Notes: a model not told the origin generated them from the letters alone. A stretch of DNA of 64,000 nucleotides from Leptolyngbya sp. Cla-17 (GCF_016807185.1 NZ_JAEVYN010000005.1:1-64000); one strand, 5' to 3'. Positions 17,778 to 26,944 are shown, counted from the first letter of the stretch. Translations and numbers: made by a program.

Positions 17778-20096
17778 GTGAATATTCAGCCTGATACAAA
17801 ACTTCGGCAGCGTATTTGGAAGCAGTTTTCTCGCGTTCAGCTTGCCACAGTGATCATGGTAGGAAGCGTAGTTGTATCGGGTGCAATCATTGCCGCCTGG
17901 TTTGCTAAACAAGGAACAATTAACCAAATTTTTCAGACTTTGAACCAGCTTCAAGAAAATCCACCCATGTGGATTGAAGCGCCAATGATGGTTGGGCAAT
18001 ATCTGCTGTTTTGGACAGTGGCGTTGTTCTTAGTCGTGTTGGTAGTGATGCGGCTGACTCCTCAACCGCGAACCTGGTCAAGAAACCTGGTGATTAGTAT
18101 TTTGGCAATTTTGACCCTTCGCTACTTGCTCTGGCGATCGCTCTCCACCCTCAATCTCAGTACCCCGCTTAACGGCGTATTCAGCCTCGGATTGTTTTTT
18201 CTAGAGTTATTGACTCTGACAGGCACCATCATTCAACTGACCTTGCTGGTAAAAGTCCGCAGTTCGCAAGATGATCCTGAAGGAACTCGCCGACCTGAAG
18301 CCGATTTATTATCAATGGATGTAATCAACGGTGTTTTCACACCCAGTGTCGATATCCTGGTTCCCACCTACAATGAACCTCCTTTCATCCTTCAACGCAC
18401 CATCATTGGCTGTCAGGCACTAGAATACAGCCCTAAAACAATTTATCTGCTAGATGATACCCATCGTCCAGAAGTGCAGGCGCTAGCAGCGGAACTGGGG
18501 TGTGAATACATCACCCGACCGGATAACCTTCATGCTAAGGCCGGAAACCTGAATCATGCGCTCGCTTATACCAGTGGAGAACTCATCGTAGTCTTCGACG
18601 CAGATTTTGTGCCTACAAAAAACTTTCTGACTCGCACAGTCGGCTTCTTTCAAGATCAGCGAGTCGCGTTAGTGCAAACGCCTCAAACGTTTTACAACCC
18701 TGATCCGATCGCCCGCAACTTGGGCTTGGAACACATCCTCACACCCGAAGAAGAAGTGTTTTATCGCCAAATTCAACCCATCCGAGATAGTGCTGGAGGA
18801 GTCGTTTGCTCTGGCACATCCTTTGTGATGCGGCGCTCTACCTTAGTAGAAACAGGCTCTTTCGTCACAGAATCCCTGAGTGAAGATTTTTTCACGGGCA
18901 TTCGGTTGGCAGCACAGGGGCATCGCCTGGTTTATCTAAATGAAAAGCTGAGTGCGGGTTTAGCAGCTGAAAGTATGGCAGATCAAGCGTTGCAGCGAGT
19001 TCGCTGGGCACAGGGAACCTTGCAGGCGTTTTTTGTGAAGTCCAATCCCTTAACGATTCCGGGTTTACGCCCAGTCCAGCGGCTTGCTTATCTAGAAGGG
19101 CTGCTGCATTGGTTTACCAGCATTTCTCGCGTAGGCTTTCTGCTAATACCGCTGGCATATTCCTTTTTGGGTGTGATTCCCCTACGGGCAACGGGTGCCG
19201 ATATTTTGTATTTCTTTGTGCCCTATTACCTGGTTAATCTGAGCGTGTTCTCATGGCTCAATTATCAATCGCGATCCGCCTTGCTCGCAGATGTCTATTC
19301 AGTCGTGTTGTGCTTTCCGCTAGCGTTGACCGTGATTAAAACGATGCTGAATCCATTTGGCAAAGGCTTTAAGGTGACGCCCAAGGGCACTTCCAGCGAT
19401 CACTTTTTCTTTAACTGGCAGTTGGCGTTGCCCTTGATCATTGTGTTTATCGCCAGTGCTTTCAGCTTGTGGATTAACTTGGGTATTAACTTAGCGATTG
19501 GCATGTGGCAACCTGGCATGTCACCCGTGATGGCTGAGAAAATGAAGGGTTTCGATTTAGGGTTGCTCTGGAGCATCTACAACCTGTTGATATTGGGAAC
19601 TTCTCTACTTGTGTTGATCGATGTTCCACGTCCTAATCTGCATGAATGGTTTGATCTCCATCGAACAGTGCGGTTGCACATAGGGGAACAAACATTTTGG
19701 GGCACCACAAGCGCCATCTCAGAGGTGGGTGCCCAGGTGATTCTGACACAAGCAGGCTTTCCAATGGTGTCACAGAGCCTGAAGGGTCAAGCTACGACTA
19801 CATCAATTCCAGTCGAGCTAGAGATTTTGGAAAATAAGTTAGTCCTTCAAGGCAGGGCAACCTGTACGAGTATTAAAGATGAACAGTCAACAGTGCGAGT
19901 TATGTTTGAGCAAGTTAGCCTCAAACAGCAGCGACAACTAGTTGAAATGCTATTTTGCCGTCCCGGTCAATGGAAAAGCCGTTGTTCTCCAGGAGAATTG
20001 CGATCGCTCTGGCTGCTGTGTAGGATCATTCTCAGACCCCGGTTTGTCTTCGATCGCAATCCTGATGTCAGCGTAGTGGCTGTATCAAAAGTTTGA
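17778..20096 (+). CDS. Cellulose-synthase-like family 2 glycosyltransferase
   Basis: The frame opens at TTG 17727, but operator-like repeats end there; GTG 17778 is taken as the likelier start (~772 aa). N-terminal membrane helices (three to four within residues ~25-160) precede the GT-A domain: DILVPTYNEP, LLDDTHRP, a DxD in VFDADFVP, SEDFFTGIR, and the processive QxxRW motif as QALQRVRWAQG. More helices follow. The C-terminal ~120 residues resemble a PilZ domain, with RTVRL and SAISEVG in place of RxxxR and (D/N)xSxxG, so c-di-GMP binding may be weakened. Known relatives synthesise cellulose or similar beta-glucans across the plasma membrane. No bcsB or cellulase gene is adjacent. Confidence 0.85.
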   Translation: MNIQPDTKLRQRIWKQFSRVQLATVIMVGSVVVSGAIIAAWFAKQGTINQIFQTLNQLQENPPMWIEAPMMVGQYLLFWTVALFLVVLVVMRLTPQPRTWSRNLVISILAILTLRYLLWRSLSTLNLSTPLNGVFSLGLFFLELLTLTGTIIQLTLLVKVRSSQDDPEGTRRPEADLLSMDVINGVFTPSVDILVPTYNEPPFILQRTIIGCQALEYSPKTIYLLDDTHRPEVQALAAELGCEYITRPDNLHAKAGNLNHALAYTSGELIVVFDADFVPTKNFLTRTVGFFQDQRVALVQTPQTFYNPDPIARNLGLEHILTPEEEVFYRQIQPIRDSAGGVVCSGTSFVMRRSTLVETGSFVTESLSEDFFTGIRLAAQGHRLVYLNEKLSAGLAAESMADQALQRVRWAQGTLQAFFVKSNPLTIPGLRPVQRLAYLEGLLHWFTSISRVGFLLIPLAYSFLGVIPLRATGADILYFFVPYYLVNLSVFSWLNYQSRSALLADVYSVVLCFPLALTVIKTMLNPFGKGFKVTPKGTSSDHFFFNWQLALPLIIVFIASAFSLWINLGINLAIGMWQPGMSPVMAEKMKGFDLGLLWSIYNLLILGTSLLVLIDVPRPNLHEWFDLHRTVRLHIGEQTFWGTTSAISEVGAQVILTQAGFPMVSQSLKGQATTTSIPVELEILENKLVLQGRATCTSIKDEQSTVRVMFEQVSLKQQRQLVEMLFCRPGQWKSRCSPGELRSLWLLCRIILRPRFVFDRNPDVSVVAVSKV

Positions 20097-20136
20097 GATG
20101 GGCAATTTCAGGCTGCTGTCGCAATAACTACGAAAG

Positions 20137-20646
20137 TCAATGCCTTTGATTTCGTCGTTTTGGTTGACACAATTCACAAGCATGATGCACCTCAATCTGG
20201 AGCGATCGATGAGAGGTGTGAAGTTCATGCGAAACAAGCATAATGCTCCAAAACAACATTCCAACTCCAAGCAAAAAAATGATCAACACCACTTGGGATA
20301 ACCAACTAATACCTGTCGCGATCGCAATTGCAATTGCAAACATATCGACTATCAACACAAGAACAGCAGTATAAACCCATTCCAAGACGGTATGCACAAT
20401 ATGATTACGGTGAAACAAATCCGGCAGTAACAAATGCTCTAAATCGTGAAGATGCGCGGCTCTAGAAGGACTGCTGCTTAAATCAATTTCAGAAAGACTC
20501 AAAATCTCTTGATTAACTGAGCGCAGATGATTGCTAATTCCGCTGTAGTGAGCAATCAGACCATTTTGCAGAATGGCACAAGCGGTAATCATCACAACAG
20601 GTGCAAGGATTAGACTAATCGCCTTAACAATTGTTTCACTAGTCAT
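20137..20646 (-). CDS. DUF2721-type membrane protein
   Basis: The start is set at the ATG giving MTSETIVKAISLILAPVVM; an upstream in-frame ATG adds nine residues that do not fit the family. About 169 aa with three membrane helices (~8-28, ~88-112, ~116-138). The ISLILAPVVMITACAIL start and a short loop with L-R-S-V-N-Q-E resemble DUF2721 proteins, whose function is unknown. It lies downstream of, and in the same direction as, the response regulator at 20781, 135 bp away, and could share its transcript. Confidence 0.75.
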   Translation of the reverse strand: MTSETIVKAISLILAPVVMITACAILQNGLIAHYSGISNHLRSVNQEILSLSEIDLSSSPSRAAHLHDLEHLLLPDLFHRNHIVHTVLEWVYTAVLVLIVDMFAIAIAIATGISWLSQVVLIIFLLGVGMLFWSIMLVSHELHTSHRSLQIEVHHACELCQPKRRNQRH

Positions 20647-20780
20647 AGAGCGCTTTTTCAGTGTATGGAACAACTCTTTCTTCTACTGGATAGCAGTAAA
20701 TCTGTCATCAAATGATCACACTGGGCAAGCGTTATTCTGCTTAAATATTACGGGCTGTTATCCCAGTTTTATTATGATCA

Positions 20781-21458
20781 CTACTGCTCCCGCAAGGCAT
20801 AGCCAACGCCACGCACGGTATGAATCAGGCGCTTTTCACCCTTCTCTTCTAGCTTCAAGCGTAAATAGCGAATGTAAACCTCAATAATATTAGAATCGCC
20901 CATAAAGTCATATCCCCAGACCTTTTCTAAAATTTGGTCGCGGGTAAATACCTGACGAGGATGGCTGAGCAAATATTCAAGCAAGTCAAATTCTTTTGCG
21001 GTTAAATCTGTTGCCCGCTGACCTCGATGGACCTCGCGGGTGCGGCGATTTAAGATCAAGTCTTCAAACTGCAATAGATCTTCGTCCGTTTCCTGAGTGC
21101 GGCGTAGATGGGCACGAATTCTTGCCAAGAGTTCCTCAATACTGAAGGGTTTGACGACGTAATCATCGGCTCCGGCATCTAGACCCGCGACGCGATCGCC
21201 CACATCATCTCGTGCAGTCAACAAAATGACGGGAACTTTGCTACCCGTTGCCCTCAGCCGACGACAGAGTTCAACGCCCGTCAAACCGGGTAGCATCCAA
21301 TCTAAGATCGCTAAATCTGGCTTCGATTCCCGCGCCAAAGATAATCCTGACATGCCATCATGCGCCACACTCACGCGATAGCCTTCGCTGCTCAACTCTA
21401 GTTCAATAAACCGAGCTAGCTTGACTTCATCTTCTACCAATAGAATATGTGCGGTCAT
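20781..21458 (-). CDS. OmpR-family response regulator
   Basis: 225 aa: a receiver domain (acidic pair ED at 9-11, phosphoacceptor Asp in LAILDWMLPG near residue 53, Thr and Lys in LLTARDD and DDYVVKPFS) followed by a winged-helix output domain (residues ~128-223, ending HTVRGVGYALREQ). It belongs to the cyanobacterial RppA/NrsR-like group by general similarity. No kinase gene is contiguous; candidates are the membrane kinase at 10409 and the soluble kinase at 21880, divergently transcribed across a 420-bp gap. It is the most plausible reader of the 11-bp-phased TTCAG repeats found elsewhere in the window. Confidence 0.92.
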   Translation of the reverse strand: MTAHILLVEDEVKLARFIELELSSEGYRVSVAHDGMSGLSLARESKPDLAILDWMLPGLTGVELCRRLRATGSKVPVILLTARDDVGDRVAGLDAGADDYVVKPFSIEELLARIRAHLRRTQETDEDLLQFEDLILNRRTREVHRGQRATDLTAKEFDLLEYLLSHPRQVFTRDQILEKVWGYDFMGDSNIIEVYIRYLRLKLEEKGEKRLIHTVRGVGYALREQ

Positions 21459-21879
21459 CGTTTAGCTCCTGAGATGAGCATGATCTTGTGTTGTGCCGTA
21501 GTTTGAATGATTGAAGGAAATGAGTGTACGGACTTAATAATTTGATTTTTTTGAAAATTTGTCGCAGGTATAACACCTTTGATACAGGTCATTTCAAACG
21601 TTCTTTCGTAATTTTTTAGAAACTTTTTATCTATTTACAGTGTGTAACTGAAGCTTCATTCGACGCTGAGAGGAAGATTAAAAACTGCTGAAGAAACTAA
21701 ATCTAGAGCATTGCACAAGGTAAGTCAGCAATTTTTTGAAAATTACTTGCCTTTATAAGAAATTACCTGCCTTTATAAGATTTTGGTTCTAAGAAGTATA
21801 CTTTCTAGAGATATAAGTCTCCGATAACAAAGGTTTTAACCACAAATTGTTAAGTCTTTAATTAAGCAAACAGAAAGTA
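21459..21879. other. Divergent intergenic region
   Basis: It contains CTGAA/CTGAG motifs at 21648, 21666 and 21688 (22-bp spacing for the last two) that could be weak copies of the phased operator in reverse, and AT-rich promoter-like blocks. A 20-bp direct repeat lies at 21741-21780. Confidence 0.4.
21741..21780 (+). repeat. 20-bp tandem direct repeat (two units)
   Basis: AATTAC(T/C)TGCCTTTATAAGA occurs twice back to back with one difference. It lies 100 bp before the histidine kinase start; it may be a local duplication or a regulatory site. Confidence 0.8.
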
Positions 21880-23496
21880 GTGACAGCAACTTCAAAGCAC
21901 CCGCAGCAGACTGTATTAGAAGTTCTCTCCTCCTTGAGCTACCGCACAGGAGAGCTTAGCAGCTATCTGCAAGAAGTTGCTCAAGGATTGAGCGAACTGA
22001 TGGAACTAGATTGGTCGGTGGTCACATTCTGCAAAGATGATTCCGAACGCATTTTGGCAAGCACCATTAATTTGGGAGAATCAGCCGATGAGATGTATTC
22101 TTTACACGGTAGTTTAACGGGAACCGTAGTTAAGACAGGGCAGCCTTTGGTGGTAGAAGATGCCACAACCTGTACAAATTATGGCAATGCGCCAGAAGGT
22201 TATCGAGCTTATTTAGGAGTTCCTCTGCGGACTCCGGCGGGTGAAGTAATTGGCACTATTTGTTCATTTCAGCATCAACCGCGCTACTTCACTGAGGCAG
22301 AAGTGCAACTGGCAAAATTGTTTGCTGAACGGGCCGCAACGGCGATTGATAACTACCACCTTTATCAGCAACAGCAGCAAGTTAACAAACAGCTTGAGGC
22401 AGAAATTAAAGACCGTCGCCAAGCCCAAATTGCCCTACAAGAAAGTGAAGAAAAGTTTCGTCAGCTTGCCGAGAATATTGAGCAAGTTTTTTGGATACGC
22501 AGACCCGACGGTCAAATCCTTTATCTCAGCCCCGCTTTTGAACAAGTGTGGGGACAATCCTGTCAGCAGTGGCTTCACGATTGCAGCCTGTGGGCAGCCT
22601 CCATTCACCCTGACGATCGCACCCGAATGCTAGAAGCACAACGGCTTGGGCAGGGAAAAGTGGATGAAGAATATCGCATTGTTCGCGCTGATGGTTCAAT
22701 TCGGTTAATTAGAGATCAGTCATTTCCGGTGCGCGATGATTCAGGACATGTTTACCGCATTGCCGGAATTGCTGAGGATATTACGGAACGCAGACAAGCT
22801 GAGCAGGAAATGGGGAAAGCGATCGCCGCTTTGGCAGAAGTGGGCGAATTAGCCGCCATGATCGTGCATGAAGTTCGCAATCCTCTAACTACGGTACTGA
22901 TGGGACTGGATGCAATCAAGTCGATAGAATTGCCAGAATCAGTTCAAGAGCGGCTCAACTTATCGTTAGAAGAAGCAGACCGCATTCGTAACCTGTTGAA
23001 GGAAATTTTGCTCTACGCAAAACCACAAGTGCTTCAGCTCTCCGAGTTAGAGGTCAATGCATTTATTGGCGATACGTTGGAAAGCATTCGCATGATGCCT
23101 GCAATCAGCCGAAAAATTGACTTTGTGCCAGCACCCTATCCCATCAGGGTTTTAGCCGATAAAGATAAACTGAAGCAGGTATTTATCAATTTAGTAGACA
23201 ATGCTTGTCAAGCACTTTCAATAGAAAGTGCCAATGCAGATGCAAGAATCACATGGACTGTAGAACCAGATTTAACGACTAATTCGGTCTACATTCGGAT
23301 ACACAATGGCGGCAATCCAATTCCTCCCGAAACGCTGCCAAAGATAATGAAACCTTTTTTCACTACAAAATCTTGCGGAACAGGATTGGGATTGGCAATC
23401 GTAAAACGCATCATAGATGCCCATTCTGGAGAACTGATGATCACCTCTAATGCGGCGGAAGGAACCCAAGTAAGCATTAAATTTGCGATCGCGTAG
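21880..23496 (+). CDS. Soluble GAF-PAS hybrid sensor histidine kinase
   Basis: 538 aa from a GTG start. A GAF domain (residues ~12-160; LGVPLRTPAGEVIGTICSF) lacks the Cys-His of bilin-binding GAFs. A coiled coil and a PAS/PAC domain follow (~185-310; YRIVRADGSIRLI … IAGIAEDITERR). The kinase has an atypical H-box MIVHEVRNPLTTVLMGL, a N-box INLVDNACQAL and a G2 box CGTGLGLAIVKRI. HxxRNPL-type kinases of this kind often lack their own regulator. It is divergent from the response regulator at 20781 and may feed it. Downstream lies an IS630 remnant. Confidence 0.88.
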   Translation: MTATSKHPQQTVLEVLSSLSYRTGELSSYLQEVAQGLSELMELDWSVVTFCKDDSERILASTINLGESADEMYSLHGSLTGTVVKTGQPLVVEDATTCTNYGNAPEGYRAYLGVPLRTPAGEVIGTICSFQHQPRYFTEAEVQLAKLFAERAATAIDNYHLYQQQQQVNKQLEAEIKDRRQAQIALQESEEKFRQLAENIEQVFWIRRPDGQILYLSPAFEQVWGQSCQQWLHDCSLWAASIHPDDRTRMLEAQRLGQGKVDEEYRIVRADGSIRLIRDQSFPVRDDSGHVYRIAGIAEDITERRQAEQEMGKAIAALAEVGELAAMIVHEVRNPLTTVLMGLDAIKSIELPESVQERLNLSLEEADRIRNLLKEILLYAKPQVLQLSELEVNAFIGDTLESIRMMPAISRKIDFVPAPYPIRVLADKDKLKQVFINLVDNACQALSIESANADARITWTVEPDLTTNSVYIRIHNGGNPIPPETLPKIMKPFFTTKSCGTGLGLAIVKRIIDAHSGELMITSNAAEGTQVSIKFAIA

Positions 23497-23639
23497 GCGT
23501 TGCCTGAGCTTCAATATTTAGTGAAACGTAAACACATACATTAGAATTTTTGGTGAATAAAGAAGAGAGGGTAAGTTCACAGTTCGCGATCGCTGCAATC
23601 AGGTTAAATCGCAACCCGAAACGCTTGTGTCGAACTCGA

Positions 23640-23894
23640 TGCATAATCAAATTTTTGCCTTTGTGAAACTGGTCGTTATCCACTTGCAACAGGTTGAGAC
23701 TCTCTGAGTAAGCCTTAGAGAACTCATCCAAGAACCACTGATAGCACTCGGCTATCGACATGGAAAAATTGCAAGAAAAAGCACTCTCCAGTGGCAGGTT
23801 CCACAGCACCATATAGCCAAAATATCAGTAGAGCACTTGCAATTGGTCTTTAACGGTTGGCGTATCCGCTTAGCGGAACTGTTGGGCCAAGTCA
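23640..23894 (-). pseudogene. Older IS630 remnant, right part
   Basis: Read leftward, the segment next to 23894 encodes a diverged piece of the IS630 HTH ORF (V-K-D-Q-L-Q-V-L-Y, with an in-frame stop), then jumps to the catalytic part (ECYQWFLDEFSKAY, LLQVDNDQFHKGK). About 400 bp between are deleted, and homology stops near 23640. Its other half is at 25141-25247. Confidence 0.75.
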
Positions 23895-23901
23895 TACCAA
23901 T

Positions 23902-24562
23902 TTAAATGGTGTCAATGACAGATAGTGCATTGAGGATAAAGGGGTAGCCTGTAAGGGAAGCAATCACTTGAGGGGTTAGCTGGGCTAAGAGTTGATCAAC
24001 CCTGGATTGCAGTTGGTCAAGCGTTTTGAACGCAGCCCACTTGAGATCCGCCTTGAGATGTTCCCATAAACGCTCGATAGGATTTAACTCTGGGCAGTAA
24101 GGCGGTTGAAACACCAAGATATAGCGTTTCCGGCTCCTGTGAGGTACAAACTAAAGGCTCAAACCCTTGCTCTCTATTATTCTGCCCGTACCTCATCCGA
24201 CAGAAAACCGCTATAATGTTCTCTGGCACAATAAGGTCTTTGCCTTTGTGGAACCGTCCGTTATCCACTTGCAGGATGTTGAGACTATCGGGGTAAGCCT
24301 TGGAGAACTCATCTAAGAACCATTGGTAGCATGCGGTATCGACATGGGAGAATTGCAAGAAAAAGGACTCTCCTGTGGTAGGTTCCACAGCACCGTATAG
24401 CCAGAATGCTTTGAATATCCATTGCCACGCCCCGATGGGTTTAACCCCAACTGCCGTAATTAATCGTCCGATGAGCGTGTGAAGTCCAAAGCGACTCTCA
24501 TCTTGTGCGAAGTAACGAATCGGTCGCTCATCCTGGCGCACCTGCCGATAGTACTGACTCAA
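23902..24562 (-). pseudogene. IS630 DDE ORF disrupted by MITE
   Basis: The catalytic ORF is identical to that of copy 1 up to LIVPENII; the MITE then shifts the frame, and the remaining VFQPPYCPELNPIERLW part with the catalytic Glu continues in another frame from 24117. Copy 2 is therefore not autonomous, though copy 1 could move it. Confidence 0.9.
24122..24213. mobile_element. 92-bp MITE inserted in IS630 transposase
   Basis: Compared with copy 1, 94 bp are inserted at a TA. The insert begins TAGCGTTTCCGG and ends GAAAACCGCTA (imperfect inverted ends), flanked by TA at 24120-24121 and 24214-24215. It has no coding capacity and is presumably mobilised by another IS630/Tc1-type transposase. 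Confidence 0.88.
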
Positions 24563-25074
24563 TAAGTCGAGGTCGTCTGCGAGGTTTGCTTAAATGCCTC
24601 TCGCTGGACTCGGTTCTGCTTGATGTTTTGAGGACGGGCGACCTTGAGTTTCGCTTTGAGTCGATAGCGCGTCATCTGGTAGACCGCATGATACTCGGCT
24701 TCTACCCCTAAACTCTCTAACAGCCACTGCTGCACCTTCCCATAGCTGCTAAACCCATTGCTCGGTTCCTGCAATCGCTTGGCTAAGGCAACCTCCGCCC
24801 ACATTGGAATCACCCGGTTGCCTCCTCCTGGAGTGGGTTTAACCACCAGCAATGCTTCTAATCCTTGCGCTCGGTACAGGGCTAACCATTTTTGCACCGT
24901 GCCCCGATGCCTGCCAATTGCAATCGCAATCTGACTGACACTCGGTGCGTGCGCTTGTTTGAGCCAGTACAACACTTGCAATCGCTCTTTGAGTATCGGC
25001 TGTTCAACCGCTCGCAAACGGGTGCCTAGCTCCTCGAGACTTTCTTTAATTGCGATTGCGCTTACTCCAGCCAT
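24559..25074 (-). CDS. IS630 transposase HTH ORF (copy 2)
   Basis: 171 aa, identical to the ORF at 3680-4195, including the out-of-frame tail and the TTGA overlap with the next ORF. Identity in both copies indicates the frame arrangement predates the last transposition. Confidence 0.9.
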   Translation of the reverse strand: MAGVSAIAIKESLEELGTRLRAVEQPILKERLQVLYWLKQAHAPSVSQIAIAIGRHRGTVQKWLALYRAQGLEALLVVKPTPGGGNRVIPMWAEVALAKRLQEPSNGFSSYGKVQQWLLESLGVEAEYHAVYQMTRYRLKAKLKVARPQNIKQNRVQREAFKQTSQTTSTY

Positions 25075-25140
25075 TGTTAGACTCTCACCTCTACATCGCT
25101 CAGTTTATCTGATCTGTAATGGCTCCAATTTAATTTGGTA

Positions 25141-25247
25141 TCATCCAAACTTTCTTTCACGTCTATTGACGTTACACCAGCCATTACTAGACCATCCAAA
25201 CAACTCCGCTCAGTCTAGTCCTTTGCCGCTTACTCTATCTAAATTGG
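25141..25247 (-). pseudogene. Older IS630 remnant, left end
   Basis: It carries the outer end of a diverged relative (ATTGG followed by TA at 25248-25249) and its ORF start on the minus strand (MAGVTSIDVKES), cut off where copy 2 is inserted. Together with 23640-23894 it is the landing site of copy 2. Confidence 0.75.
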
Positions 25248-25354
25248 TATGAGGTGCCAAAAACCACTCCAAAGCCTCAGACAAGTTTTGCAGCAGATGA
25301 TAATCGATTTCCAAGGTTGTTGGGTCTTATGGCTCATAAAGGTTGAGATGCGGT

Positions 25355-26050
25355 TCAATCCCGTCCCAGAATCCAAAGCTGTCCAGTTTCATAAAACTCC
25401 CCGCGTTGTTCCATGGAGTATCCTCCCAAAAGCAAAGCCAACCAAAGTTGGATTAAGGGTATCCCCATTGCTCGCTGAAGCTGCACTAAAGGAATTGTTG
25501 CCATCTGGTGATCTCCCATCCACCGGGAGATCGCCCTTGCCCACGCTGCCACATCTTCGTCGTGGGCTAAAGCCAACGTACGGTTGAAGATTTCTGCTTC
25601 CGTAAGATCTGGCTCCTGACTCATCTGTTGATCTAGCACTTGCAGCACTGTGGTTCGATTTAATTCCCCAACTACTGAATCACCCTCCGCAATCGCTTGC
25701 CGCTCTGTAATTTTTCTAGGTAGAGTCGCCAAAGGTTTGATGAACTGGTCGAAATCCACCTCCATTGTTTGGCGGACATACTGATCGAACGCCTCGGTTG
25801 GCATCACCGGACCCTCATCGCTGGTTGTTGCCTCCAATTCCTCAAACGCCAGCGTAGAGCGATCGCAAAAGACCTGAGCAATTTGGGAGATCGCTTCTGC
25901 TGCTACCTGTAACTGCCCCACTGTATCCAATGACAACAACGCCGCATCCAACCCATCCAGCAGTTGTCCCACATCTGCTTCATCGGGTGCGATCGCTGCT
26001 TCCTTTAGCACCTCCCACAACCCCAACTCTAATTGCTCAATCTGCCTCAT
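25355..26050 (-). CDS. Conserved protein of unknown function (231 aa)
   Basis: Acidic, mainly helical soluble protein without recognisable catalytic motifs. The N-terminal half is Leu/Ala-rich helix (GLDAALLSLDTVGQLQVAAEAISQIAQVF), and a conserved-looking centre reads WARAISRWMGDH followed by LVQLQRAMGIPLIQLWLALLLGG, which could be a small winged-helix or helical hairpin. It is the last gene of a three-gene leftward cluster (26862 to 25355), 9 bp after the previous gene. I do not recognise it. The two upstream partners are a zinc-ribbon-like protein and a shortened DUF4058 protein. Confidence 0.65.
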   Translation of the reverse strand: MRQIEQLELGLWEVLKEAAIAPDEADVGQLLDGLDAALLSLDTVGQLQVAAEAISQIAQVFCDRSTLAFEELEATTSDEGPVMPTEAFDQYVRQTMEVDFDQFIKPLATLPRKITERQAIAEGDSVVGELNRTTVLQVLDQQMSQEPDLTEAEIFNRTLALAHDEDVAAWARAISRWMGDHQMATIPLVQLQRAMGIPLIQLWLALLLGGYSMEQRGEFYETGQLWILGRD

Positions 26051-26059
26051 CTCTTAATC

Positions 26060-26554
26060 TCACCCATGCAGTGGACAGGGACGGGATGCACATAACTCCG
26101 GGTCAAGCCGCATTTGACTGGCAAACTTTTTAATGCCGTATCGCTCCTCCAAGACACTCAACATCTTGTTTACATACTGATGCACTTGACTCGGCACCAT
26201 ACCCGCACAATGCACGGTTGGCACAATCGCCACCTTCTCCTGTCCCTGCCAAATCTCTGCTGAGATCGCATGAACAGGCGTGTCCACTCCCGCTTTGCGA
26301 TACACCACCAGCACCCCAAACACCAATCGACTCAGTGGCTCAAATTCCACTGAAATCTGCTCTAATTCCCCTTCTTTGCGTTTGCGGCTGCGAGTCTGAT
26401 TAATGCGCTCGCGATTTCTGGCATACGACCTGCGACTATAGCAAACCGCCGGGTTCCAGCAACGATCGCCTTCTGCCCCATGCAACGCCTGTGCCTGCTC
26501 CGCTGACAAGGTCGCACACTTACGGCATTTCTCTGGTAAGGCTCTTTTAGACAT
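26060..26554 (-). CDS. Conserved cysteine-rich protein of unknown function
   Basis: Start at ATG 26554, which overlaps the stop of the upstream gene as TAATG, giving ~164 aa. An N-terminal Cys/His region (KCRKCATLS … GDRCWNPAVCYSRRSYARNR) resembles a zinc finger with a basic arm, followed by a basic stretch (NQTRSRKRKEGE). The C-terminal two thirds form an alpha/beta domain (RLVFGVLVVYRKAGV … MVPSQVHQYVNKMLSVL) and end in CASRPCPLHG. Nucleic-acid binding is a guess from the zinc-ribbon/basic start. Translational coupling to DUF4058 indicates an operon. Confidence 0.65.
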   Translation of the reverse strand: MSKRALPEKCRKCATLSAEQAQALHGAEGDRCWNPAVCYSRRSYARNRERINQTRSRKRKEGELEQISVEFEPLSRLVFGVLVVYRKAGVDTPVHAISAEIWQGQEKVAIVPTVHCAGMVPSQVHQYVNKMLSVLEERYGIKKFASQMRLDPELCASRPCPLHG

Positions 26555-26862
26555 TACACCTCGGTTCTCAAGGGTGCGAGTAAGGCATCTACCCACCCTA
26601 AAGCGTCTGCTGTTAGCACGGGTTTAGGAGAAAGTTCACGATAGTCGATCAACAAGTGATAAAACACCTCATCGTAGATGTCACGCAGGGCAGCCGCTAA
26701 ATCCAGTGGCGCATCAACATCCGGGAGACATAGCGGCACGGTGTAGCCCGGTTGGATTTTAGGAGCAAGCTGCTGTCGAATTTTACTGGCTAAGGCATTG
26801 TGGACATCGACCCACAGATAGCCTTCCAAGTAGGGATCCATCCCAGGAAAAGGTGACGGCAT
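26554..26862 (-). pseudogene. DUF4058-family protein with large internal deletion
   Basis: MPSPFPGMDPYLEG, the hallmark start of DUF4058 proteins (normally ~250 aa), is followed for ~40 residues. Then the sequence jumps in frame to the family's C-terminus (PLCLPDVDAPLDLAAALRDIYDEVFYHLLIDYRELSPKP … WVDALL). About 150 residues are missing, leaving ~102 aa. The frame is kept open and coupled to the next gene, so a short product may still be made. DUF4058 function is unknown. Confidence 0.75.
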
Positions 26863-26944
26863 GGCAAGACTCCCGAATAGGCAGTATGAGAGCATTATAG
26901 TTTCTAATCTCAGCTCAAAATCCTAACTTCGTCTGAGCCTCATC

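Larger units (their letters stand above)
23897..25138 (-). mobile_element. IS630-family insertion sequence, copy 2 (with MITE inside)
   Basis: Same element as 3616-4763 in opposite orientation, with TA at 23895-23896 and 25139-25140. It is 94 bp longer because of a 92-bp insertion plus a duplicated TA. The first ORF is identical in protein sequence to copy 1. It sits inside an older, diverged IS630 relative. Confidence 0.93.

Noticed and set aside
23477..23812. 111-codon gene after the GAF-PAS kinase
   Set aside because: Only its first part is IS630 homology; the remainder overlaps antisense to the kinase end.
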